A stretch of DNA of 12,141 nt from Planctomycetes bacterium UBA4800. GTDB lineage: Bacteria; Planctomycetota; UBA8108; UBA8890; UBA8898. The notes beneath the pieces are model-generated. The model saw only the letters and a list, made by a program, of their open reading frames with translations. It was not told where the DNA came from and ran no database searches. The position numbers and the translations under genes were made by a program. Shown one piece after another: positions 1 to 6,008 of this stretch. The stretch is from contig DHGK01000162.1 in the NCBI GenBank assembly GCA_002402755.1, positions 1 to 12,141 of the forward strand. The letters run 5' to 3'. Position 1 is the stretch's first letter. Every line of letters starts with the position of its first letter.

Positions 1-106
1 CATGTCTGTGCATCCGAGCACGGCGAGAAACCGTGAACGGTTACGAAAAGACTGTGGTTGTGTGTGATGATAATATGGCCGTCACAAAGGAGGCGATTTC
101 GACGAC

Positions 107-285
107 ATGGTTGCGAATCGCACGCGCTATGAAAGAAGGCTCAAGCCGCCCGAATCGAGCTTCTTTCTCTTCGGCATGCGCGGCGTTGGAAAGTCGATCT
201 GGGCGAACGCGCGCTGCGCCTCGAGAACGGCATCGAGGTGATCCCCTTCGACCGTTTCCTCGCGGAGCTGGACGCAGGGCTTTGA
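107..285 (+). pseudogene. Remnant of an AAA+ ATPase with DUF4143 (AAA_14 type), both ends kept, middle lost
   Basis: Reading from ATG 107 gives about 31 residues typical of the N-terminus of this family: RYERRLKPPESSFFLFG followed by a complete Walker A, GMRGVGKS, then IWA. The frame then becomes unrelated and stops at 239-241. From about 205 a different frame reads ERALRLENGIEVIPFDRFLA then ELDAGL and a TGA at 283-285, which resembles the extreme C-terminus of the same family (the ...GIEVIP..RFL.EL tail). Intact members are about 380-400 residues, so roughly 1 kb of coding sequence (Walker B, the sensor region and most of DUF4143) has gone, with the junction near 200-215 and a frame change. 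An AAAGGAG-like ribosome site lies at 86-93, and GATAAT at 69-74 could be an old -10, though no good -35 was found. These ATPases are common multicopy genes in environmental bacteria, often linked to toxin or defence functions. The remnant cannot make an active protein. The N-terminal match is strong and the C-terminal match good. Confidence 0.72.
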
Positions 286-322
286 CGGGCATGTCCCGGC
301 CTCGGGCGGCCGCCCTGCGGCG

Positions 323-351
323 TTGATCCGGCGCGCCCCCCGGGGTACCAT
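323..351 (+). promoter_or_regulatory. Candidate sigma70-like promoter of the GDPD gene
   Basis: TTGATC at 323-328 and TACCAT at 346-351 are separated by 17 bp. The -10 ends 35 bases before the ATG at 387. The same layout is found before each of the other three genes in the window, which supports it beyond what a single match would. Downstream, GGAGG at 370-374 serves as ribosome site with a longish 12-base spacing. Confidence 0.5.
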
Positions 352-386
352 CGCCGCCGGCAGGCGGATGGAGGCCGCCCATCGAA

Positions 387-3134
387 ATGCGGCGTTTCAC
401 GGTCACGGGAACTCTCGTCGTGTCGCTCGGTTTCCCGGCCCTCGCGGCCCGGGGCGCCGCCGGGGAAACGGAGCCGGCCCCGGGCGCGATTGTCGGACGC
501 ACGGGCGGCAACGAGCGCGACTGCGTCCTCTTCGCGCGCGGACGGGGCGCGGTCGCCTTTGCAGTTACCTACGGCGAAGGGGACTTCCGATTCGACGGCC
601 TCGCGCCGGGCGAGTACATGGCGCTCTCCGCGGGCCGGGTCGCCTCCCGCATTCCGGTGCGGGCGGGCGCGACGACGCGCCTAGACTTCGGCGAGGACGC
701 CTGCGTCGCGATCCCTGCGGAGACCTGGTCGGCGGCGCGGCTCCGCTTCGGGCAGACCTTCGTCGCCGACGCGAGCCGGATCGAGTCGCTCTCGTTCTGG
801 ATCCCGGCCGGGCGGCATCGCCTCGCGATCGAGTTCCGCGAGGACGGACCCTCGGGCCGGCGGATCGCCGCGCGCGAGATCGGGAAGCCGGCGGTCTGGG
901 TCGTCTCGGAGCGCTTCCGCGAGGGCGAGGTCGTGGTGGCGCCGGGACGGCGGTACTTCGTCGAGATCGCGAGCCTCGACGGCACACCGTGGCAGATCGG
1001 GACCCCCGGCCGCGGCGATGCCTACCCCGGCGGCGAGGCGTGGTACGACGGGGAGCCCATGCTCGACGCCGATCTCGGCATCACGATCGGAAGCGATGCG
1101 TCGGGCCTCGTCGAGACGGCCGCGGCGCGCGACGGGCTCGGTTTCGTCGCGGAGGGGCCGGGTTCGGGCCTGTCGCGCGAGGCGGGCCAGACCTTCGTCG
1201 CGACCACGCGCACCATCATAGCCGCCTACGCGAACGCCGGCTGGGGCGCGCGGCCCGATCCGAAGCTCCTGTTCGAGTTCTCGCTGCGCGCGGGCGGTCC
1301 CGAGGGCCGATGCGTCGCGGGTCCGACGCGCCTTCCGATGATCTCCGACTGGGGAGCGACCGCCGTCTGGTTTCCCGGCGAGGCGGCGGTCGTGCCGGGG
1401 GAAACGTACTACCTCTCGCTGCGCCGCGCCGACGGCGAGCCGTTCTACGCATATCTCTCGCGCGATGTCCATCCCCGGGGCTGTGCGTGGCGCGACGGCA
1501 AACCCCTGGAGGAATTCGACCTGACCTTCAGCGTGCGCGGCGAGAGGGCCCCCGGCACGCTTGCCTATCCCTTCAACGTCGTGTGGGAGGCGCGTGGAAA
1601 CGGCGTCGCCGTCGCATGGGAGACGAGTTTTCCGTGCGTGTCGGAGCTTCTCCTCGATCCGGCCGCCGCGGGCGCGCGCGCGATCCCCGGCTCGCGCGCG
1701 GCGGCCTCGACGCACGCGTTCGAGATCGCGGGTCTCCCGCGTGGAACCGATTACGAGGCGGTCGGTGTCTCGCGGCCGTTCGGTCCGGAAGGCGCGGGTT
1801 TTCCCGTGCGGACGGCGGCGTTCCGGTTCCGGACGGACGGCGCCGCCGCGTTCGACGCGCCTTCGTCGTCCGCCGGCGCGATCGCTCTTGCGAACCCCGG
1901 CTTCGAGGATGCGCTCCGCGCGGACAAGAAGGACGGCGCGCGCGGGTGGACCGTCTCGGGCAACCTCGGCGCCGGCGCGACGGGCGCCGAGGGCGGCATC
2001 TCGCCGCCCGAAGGCGCGCGCATGTTCGGCTACGTGCGCGTCCCCGCCGCCGGCGAGGAGATCCCGCGCAAGATCGATCCGGCCGAGCGGTCGCTGCTCC
2101 TCCAGGAAGTCGCGGTCGTGCCCGGCGAGACGTACGTGCTCTCGGCGCTCGTGCTCGCGCGGGAGAAGGACGGCGGGTGGCAGCGCAACAACCGCGCGCG
2201 GCTCCTGGCGCTCTCCGCGGAGCCGGGCGCGGTCGAGGGCGCGGCGCTCCGGCGTCTTGCCGCGGACGCAGCGCTCCGCGAGGCTCGAGCCACCCAGTGG
2301 TACTCGACCGACGGGAAGTGGCGGCGCGTGCGGCTCAAGTTCCGCGCGGCGGGCGCGCGAGCCGCCGTCGGCGTCGAGCTGTACCGCTGGTGGGCGCTCG
2401 CGGAGGATGCGGTGTTCGTCGATGCGGTGCGCCTCGAGCCGCTCCGCCGCGGGCCGATCGCGGAACTCCCGCGCGAGGACGAAGCCGCCCGGGCGGCGAG
2501 GCACGCGCGCGTCGCCGAGCGCCGCAAGGGGACGCCGGTCCTCGTGCACCGGGGCGCCTCGCGGTTCGCGCCGGAGAACTCCCTTCAGGCCTTCAACGCG
2601 GCCATGGATTGCGGGGCCGACGGCTTCGAGATCGACATCCGGCGCTCGGCGGACGGCGTGCTCTACCTGCTCCACGACGACACGCTCGACCGGACGGCGG
2701 CGTGCTCGGGAAGCGCGCGGGGTCTGACCTATCGCGAGCTCCTGGCGTGTCCTCTCAAGGGATCGGAGGCGAAGATTCCGACGCTCGTCTCCGTCCTGGA
2801 ACTCGCCCGCCGGCGCGCCGCGCTTCTCCACCTCGACGTCAAGGAGCCGGGGCTCCAGGACGACATCGCGCGCCTCCTCGATGCGGCCGGCATGTGGGAC
2901 CACCTCGTCGAGGTGAACGCGGGCAACGCCGAGCGCATCCGCGCATCCGCCACGACGCATCTCCTCAGGTACAAGGGGTGGCTGCCCGACGACGACGCGC
3001 ACGTGCGCGGGTTCCTCGAACGCGAGGGGGAGATGGTTTTCGTCAAGGAGGATCCGGCACGCGCCCTCGCGGCGCTCGGCCGCGGCGCGGTCGAGGCCGT
3101 CCCGCTGCCTCCGGATCTCGAACAGGACTGGTGA
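387..3134 (+). CDS. Secreted multidomain glycerophosphodiester phosphodiesterase (GDPD)
   Basis: The 915-residue product is predicted to be exported and to cleave glycerophosphodiesters to sn-glycerol 3-phosphate plus an alcohol. A signal peptide (1-20, with PALA before the likely cut) is followed by a carboxypeptidase-regulatory-like beta domain (about 33-102), two copies of a jelly-roll-like module starting around GQTF (122-125 and 267-270), an Fn3-like domain (about 391-485) and a carbohydrate-binding-like module opening with NPGFE (503-507) and ending near 685. The GDPD TIM barrel runs from about 715 to the end. Its motifs are visible: HRG (His721), EN (730-731), EID (Glu748, Asp750), the second catalytic His763 in LLHDD, and LDVK (Asp817, Lys819), where many relatives have Glu. 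The barrel is on the short side at about 200 residues, so the last strand/helix may be trimmed. No membrane anchor or sorting signal is seen at the C-terminus. The start is set by the signal peptide and GGAGG at 370-374. The ancillary modules suggest binding to a polymer or cell surface. GDPD is certain by motif; the substrate is not known. Confidence 0.88.
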   Translation: MRRFTVTGTLVVSLGFPALAARGAAGETEPAPGAIVGRTGGNERDCVLFARGRGAVAFAVTYGEGDFRFDGLAPGEYMALSAGRVASRIPVRAGATTRLDFGEDACVAIPAETWSAARLRFGQTFVADASRIESLSFWIPAGRHRLAIEFREDGPSGRRIAAREIGKPAVWVVSERFREGEVVVAPGRRYFVEIASLDGTPWQIGTPGRGDAYPGGEAWYDGEPMLDADLGITIGSDASGLVETAAARDGLGFVAEGPGSGLSREAGQTFVATTRTIIAAYANAGWGARPDPKLLFEFSLRAGGPEGRCVAGPTRLPMISDWGATAVWFPGEAAVVPGETYYLSLRRADGEPFYAYLSRDVHPRGCAWRDGKPLEEFDLTFSVRGERAPGTLAYPFNVVWEARGNGVAVAWETSFPCVSELLLDPAAAGARAIPGSRAAASTHAFEIAGLPRGTDYEAVGVSRPFGPEGAGFPVRTAAFRFRTDGAAAFDAPSSSAGAIALANPGFEDALRADKKDGARGWTVSGNLGAGATGAEGGISPPEGARMFGYVRVPAAGEEIPRKIDPAERSLLLQEVAVVPGETYVLSALVLAREKDGGWQRNNRARLLALSAEPGAVEGAALRRLAADAALREARATQWYSTDGKWRRVRLKFRAAGARAAVGVELYRWWALAEDAVFVDAVRLEPLRRGPIAELPREDEAARAARHARVAERRKGTPVLVHRGASRFAPENSLQAFNAAMDCGADGFEIDIRRSADGVLYLLHDDTLDRTAACSGSARGLTYRELLACPLKGSEAKIPTLVSVLELARRRAALLHLDVKEPGLQDDIARLLDAAGMWDHLVEVNAGNAERIRASATTHLLRYKGWLPDDDAHVRGFLEREGEMVFVKEDPARALAALGRGAVEAVPLPPDLEQDW
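720..1544 (+). repeat. Duplicated GQTF jelly-roll-like module inside the GDPD protein
   Basis: Two diverged copies are seen at protein level, about residues 112-233 and 256-386. Both open with GQTFVA, carry a W.PG-type strand, a VVAPG/VVPGE..Y turn leading into Y.(V/L)(E/S)(I/L)...DG.P, and close with W.DG(E/K)P(M/L) followed by a DL..(T/S) strand. The GQTF motifs are 145 residues apart. The similarity is clear in motifs and order but low in overall identity, so this is an old duplication. The family was not identified; carbohydrate or surface binding is a guess. Confidence 0.55.
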
Positions 3135-3177
3135 GCGCCGGAAGGCCGTCGGCGAGGCCGCCGGCACGCGCCCGCTC

Positions 3178-3205
3178 TTGCCCGCCGGCCGCGCGCGGGT
3201 ACGAT
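3178..3205 (+). promoter_or_regulatory. Candidate sigma70-like promoter of the MFS gene
   Basis: TTGCCC at 3178-3183 and TACGAT at 3200-3205 have a 16 bp spacer. It lies in the 169-base gap after the GDPD stop and leaves a leader of nearly 100 bases, which includes a 12-base GC palindrome at 3230-3241. Upstream, a weak 5-bp hairpin (3136-3140 with 3150-3154) follows the GDPD stop without a T run, so it was not called a terminator. Confidence 0.45.
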
Positions 3206-3303
3206 TGCTTCCGCACTGAAGGGAGCCGCGGCGCGCGCGCCGGAAAGTCGCCGCCCGATGCGGCAGCCGGTCCCCGAACGCGAACAGCAGGAAACCCGAG
3301 GAC

Positions 3304-4575
3304 ATGGAGCAGCCGCAGGCGCCGACGCCATCCGCTTCCCCGACGCTCGCGCGCACGGCCTGGCTCGTCGTCGGCCTGCTGATGCCGGTGGCGCTGCTCA
3401 ACTACCTCGACCGCCAGATGCTCGCGTCGATGAAGTACTCCGTGATGGGCGACATTCCCAGCATCGGCACGGAGGAGAACTGGGGCTTCATGCTCGGGCA
3501 GTTCAAGTGGGTGTACGCCTTCCTGAGCCCGATCGGGGGCTACGTGGCGGACCGGTTCAGCCGGCGCTTTACCATCTGCGGGAGCCTGTTCGTGTGGTCG
3601 GCCGTGACGTGGTGGACCGGGCACGTCGGGAGCTACACGGAGCTTCTCTGGGCCCGCTCGCTCATGGGAATCAGCGAGGCGTTCTACATCCCGGCGGCGC
3701 TCGCGCTCATCGCGGACTACCACATCGGCAGAACGCGTTCGCGCGCCGTGGGGCTGCACCAGATGGCGATCTACGGCGGCGTGATCGCCGGCGGCTTCGG
3801 CGGTTACATGGCCGACGCGCCCGCGCTGGGCTGGCGGTTCGCCTTCGATGCCTGCGGCGTGTTCGGCATGCTGTACGCGGTGCCGCTCGTCCTGCTCCTG
3901 CGCGATGCGCCCGGATCGGCGACCGCTGCGACGGCGCCGAAGATCTCGCCCGCGCACGCCGCGCGGCAGCTCCTCACCAACGTCTTCTTCGTCCTGCTCG
4001 TCCTGTACTTCACGCTGCCGGCGCTCGCGGGCTGGGTCGTGCGCGACTGGATGCCGGCCATCCTCAAGCAGCAGTTCGCCATCGGCCAGGGCAAGGCCGG
4101 CGTGGCGGCCACGTTGTACTGGCAGGTCGCCGCGATCGCCGGCGCGCTCGGCGGCGGCTGGCTCGCGGACCGCTGGATGCGGCGGCGCGACCGCGGGCGC
4201 ATCTACGTGAGCGCCATCGGCATGAGCCTCATCGTTCCCGCGATATTCGGGGTGGGCAACGCCGGCTCGCTCGCGACGGCCGTGGCGTTCCTGCTCCTGT
4301 TCGGCCTCGGCTGGGGCTTCTTCGACTGCAACAACATGCCGATCCTGTGCCAGATCGTGCGGCCGGAATTGCGCGCCACCGGCTACGGCATCATGAACAT
4401 GGTGAGCATAAGCTGCGGCGGGCTCGCCGACTGGGGCTTCGGCGTCCTGCGCGACCGGCAGGTCCCGATCAACGTGATCTTCGGCATGTTCGCCGGCGTC
4501 GCGATTCTCTCGGTCGTACTCGTGCTGCTTATACGGCCGCGCAAGGAGCTGGTCGCCGGGGAGCGGGGTCTGTAG
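3304..4575 (+). CDS. MFS transporter, ACS (anion:cation symporter)-like
   Basis: The 423-residue inner-membrane carrier has the usual length and hydrophobic pattern for 12 transmembrane helices in two halves. Helix 1 ends in NYLDRQ (33-38), a signature of the ACS branch that includes hexuronate, galactonate, glucarate and related organic-anion carriers. The loop 2-3 motif is GGYVADRFSRR (78-88), with its second-half counterpart GGGWLADRW (283-291). ARSLMGISEAFYIPAA (117 onward) matches the helix 4 region with the conserved Arg and Glu, and PELRATGYG (354-362) lies in the second half. The start at 3304 places a short hydrophilic tail before helix 1. Ribosome binding is modest (AGGA at 3289-3292). 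Likely cargo is a small organic anion such as a sugar acid, driven by protons or sodium. The neighbours (a GDPD, a GH172-fold protein and phosphatases, all exported) suggest it takes up a product they release. Substrate cannot be read from the sequence. Confidence 0.87.
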   Translation: MEQPQAPTPSASPTLARTAWLVVGLLMPVALLNYLDRQMLASMKYSVMGDIPSIGTEENWGFMLGQFKWVYAFLSPIGGYVADRFSRRFTICGSLFVWSAVTWWTGHVGSYTELLWARSLMGISEAFYIPAALALIADYHIGRTRSRAVGLHQMAIYGGVIAGGFGGYMADAPALGWRFAFDACGVFGMLYAVPLVLLLRDAPGSATAATAPKISPAHAARQLLTNVFFVLLVLYFTLPALAGWVVRDWMPAILKQQFAIGQGKAGVAATLYWQVAAIAGALGGGWLADRWMRRRDRGRIYVSAIGMSLIVPAIFGVGNAGSLATAVAFLLLFGLGWGFFDCNNMPILCQIVRPELRATGYGIMNMVSISCGGLADWGFGVLRDRQVPINVIFGMFAGVAILSVVLVLLIRPRKELVAGERGL

Positions 4576-4606
4576 CGGCGCGTCCGGCGCCGGCCCGACC
4601 GCCGCG

Positions 4607-4626
4607 GCGCACGGGCCCGCGTGCGC
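4607..4626 (+). terminator. Strong GC hairpin after the MFS gene, possible terminator
   Basis: GCGCACG at 4607-4613 pairs perfectly with CGTGCGC at 4620-4626 around a 6-base loop. A smaller 6-bp hairpin (4576-4581 with 4587-4592) sits directly at the MFS stop codon. Neither is followed by a T run, so termination is inferred only from position: after a stop and just before the next promoter candidate. Confidence 0.35.
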
Positions 4627-4632
4627 GCCGCC

Positions 4633-4662
4633 TTGTCCGTCCGCCCGCGCCCGCGCTACAAT
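4633..4662 (+). promoter_or_regulatory. Candidate sigma70-like promoter of the DUF2961 gene
   Basis: TTGTCC at 4633-4638 and TACAAT at 4657-4662 are 18 bp apart. TACAAT differs from the consensus -10 at one base. The ATG at 4661 lies inside this -10, which argues against it as a translation start and for the ATG at 4718. Confidence 0.52.
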
Positions 4663-4717
4663 GCCGTCTTCACCGTGTCCGGTTCCGGCGGCCGCACCGT
4701 TTGAAAGGAGCGCGATC

Positions 4718-5821
4718 ATGGTCCGAGCCTGCGTGCTTTCGTTCCTCGTCTTCGCGGGATGCTGCGCGACCTGTCCCCTGGCGCCATCGGTCGATTCCCC
4801 GGCGGCCTCGTTCGTGCACGAGCCCTACCTGATCGATGCGCCCGTCGCGAGCCGCTCGATCTCCTACGAGAACCCGACGGGCGAGCCCGGCAAGGGCGGC
4901 ACGGCGGCGAGCAAGCTCGGCGTGGGGCGCAAGGGGGCGCCCGCCAAGACGCTGCAGCCCGGCGAGATGTCGGTCCTGTGCGACATCGCGGGCCCGGGCG
5001 TCATCCGCCACATCTGGGTGACGACGCGCGGCGAGCCCGTCAACCTCCGCAGCATGGTCATCCGCGCCCGGTGGGAGGATCAGGCGCACTGGTCCATCGA
5101 GTGCCCGCTCGCGGACTTCATGGGCATCGCGCACGGCCAGGTGCGCGCCTACCAGTCGGCGGTCCACTCGGTCGGCCAGACGGCCGGCATGAACATCTGG
5201 CTGCCCATGCCCTTCACGACGCGCGCGTACATCACGATGACCAACGAAGGGGAGAAGGCGCAGCCCCTCTTCTACCAGATCGACTACACGATCGGCGATG
5301 CGCTCCCCGCGAACGCCGGCAGGCTGCACGTCCTCTTCAGGCGCGAGAACCCGACGGCGCTGACGAAGGACTTCGAGCTGCTCCCGGCGCGCGGCGCGCC
5401 GGGCCGCTTCATCGGATCGATCATCGGGATCCGGGGGCTCACGCCCGGCTGGTGGGGCGAGGGCGAGATCAAGGTCTACATGGACGGCGACGCCGAGTTC
5501 CCGACGATCTGCGGCACGGGAAGCGAGGATTACGTGGGGCTGGCGTGGGGCATCCAGCAGACGCCGTTCCTCTACAACGGGTGCAGCCTCAACGAGAAGG
5601 ACTTCGTGTGCATGTACAGGTGGCACCTGCCCGACCCGATCCTCTGGAAGAAGGAGGCGCGGATCACGATCCAGCAGATCGGCTGGAGCCAGGGGCTCTA
5701 CGAGCGGCAGGACGACTGGAGCTGCGCCACCTTCTGGTACGAGGCGACGCCGAGCGCGCCGCTGCCGCCCTTCCCCGACGTGAAGGCGCGCACCGCGGAT
5801 ATCGTGCCCGAGAAGAAGTAG
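4718..5821 (+). CDS. Secreted DUF2961 protein (GH172-type glycoside hydrolase fold)
   Basis: The 367-residue product starts at ATG 4718, behind AAAGGAG (4704-4710) with 7-base spacing. An earlier in-frame ATG at 4661 sits in the promoter and would hide the signal peptide. Residues 1-20 form a short export signal. FAGC at 12-15 resembles a lipobox, but Phe at -3 is not standard, so lipoprotein status is open. The mature part is DUF2961 throughout: SYENPTGEPGKGG (49-61), GPGVIRHIWVTT, a W...IECPLADFMG strand, GWWGEGEIKVYMDGD and the hallmark GTGSEDY (266-272). Characterised members of this fold form GH172 (difructose-anhydride/fructofuranosidase and arabinofuranosidase activities), where two glutamates act in catalysis. 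Glu270 in GTGSEDY and Glu248 or Glu250 are the likely counterparts by position. Length fits the family, with no truncation. It probably acts on furanoside-containing glycans outside the cytoplasm. Family membership is firm; substrate is unknown. Confidence 0.88.
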   Translation: MVRACVLSFLVFAGCCATCPLAPSVDSPAASFVHEPYLIDAPVASRSISYENPTGEPGKGGTAASKLGVGRKGAPAKTLQPGEMSVLCDIAGPGVIRHIWVTTRGEPVNLRSMVIRARWEDQAHWSIECPLADFMGIAHGQVRAYQSAVHSVGQTAGMNIWLPMPFTTRAYITMTNEGEKAQPLFYQIDYTIGDALPANAGRLHVLFRRENPTALTKDFELLPARGAPGRFIGSIIGIRGLTPGWWGEGEIKVYMDGDAEFPTICGTGSEDYVGLAWGIQQTPFLYNGCSLNEKDFVCMYRWHLPDPILWKKEARITIQQIGWSQGLYERQDDWSCATFWYEATPSAPLPPFPDVKARTADIVPEKK

Positions 5822-5852
5822 GGCGGGAATCCGCGCGCACCGCCGTACCCCC

Positions 5853-5881
5853 TTGCGTATTCCGAAGGCATGGATTAAAAT
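5853..5881 (+). promoter_or_regulatory. Candidate sigma70-like promoter of the giant phosphatase gene
   Basis: TTGCGT at 5853-5858 and TAAAAT at 5876-5881 have a 17 bp spacer in the gap after the DUF2961 stop, in a locally AT-richer stretch. The -10 is followed by a leader of about 120 bases before ATG 6009. No E. coli-style Pho box (two CTGTCA direct repeats) was seen around it. Confidence 0.5.
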
Positions 5882-5890
5882 CCGTACCCA

Positions 5891-5913
5891 TGAACCGGGG
5901 TTCAACTGGTTCA
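5891..5913. promoter_or_regulatory. Overlapping inverted and direct TGAACC half-sites just after the promoter
   Basis: TGAACC at 5891-5896 is followed by its reverse complement GGTTCA at 5899-5904 (2-base centre) and again at 5908-5913, nine bases later. One left half can therefore pair or be bound with either right half. The cluster begins about ten bases after the candidate -10, where a repressor operator or an RNA hairpin would affect expression of the phosphatase gene. No regulator was identified. Confidence 0.4.
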
Positions 5914-5940
5914 TCACAGACGGTGGATTTCGCAGACCCG

Positions 5941-5996
5941 CGTGTACACGGCGGGAAAACATGCCCGTGGGCAGGCTCGATCGGCGCCGAGGCGCC
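5941..5996. repeat. Palindromes in the phosphatase gene leader
   Basis: Within the remaining leader are a perfect 10-base palindrome CGTGTACACG at 5941-5950, a hairpin TGCCC (5962-5966) with GGGCA (5969-5973), and two palindromic GGCGCC hexamers at 5983-5988 and 5991-5996, two bases apart. The last is immediately upstream of the ribosome site GGAG (6000-6003). In a GC-rich leader some palindromes are expected by chance; their density is notable. Confidence 0.4.
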
Positions 5997-6008
5997 AGAG
6001 GAGAAGGT

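Noticed and set aside
33..326. A 97-codon + strand frame across the left end
   Set aside because: It has no protein-family features; the same bases in other frames carry the two ends of the ATPase remnant.
323..3382. A 1019-codon + strand frame overlapping the GDPD gene
   Set aside because: Its product is Arg-rich and featureless, while the overlapping frame has a signal peptide and GDPD catalytic residues.
681..3401. A 906-codon open frame on the - strand
   Set aside because: Antisense shadow of the GDPD gene; Arg-rich with no recognisable domain or signal peptide.
4661..4717. Upstream ATG extending the DUF2961 protein by 19 residues
   Set aside because: The ATG lies within the candidate -10 element, lacks a ribosome site, and would bury the signal peptide. 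ATG 4718 has AAAGGAG at ideal distance.
4751..4762. Lipobox in the DUF2961 signal peptide (FAGC)
   Set aside because: Phe at -3 departs from the usual Leu/Val/Ile, and other cysteines follow closely, so lipoprotein status was not called.
3043..4832. Long frames over the MFS gene on both strands (3258-4832 +, 3043-4719 -)
   Set aside because: Both are charged, Arg/His/Ala-rich shadows; only the 3304-4575 frame gives membrane helices and MFS motifs.
5822..6008. Pho box for phosphate-starvation control
   Set aside because: No paired CTGTCA-like direct repeats were found. Regulation by phosphate remains possible through another regulator, but the sequence does not show it.
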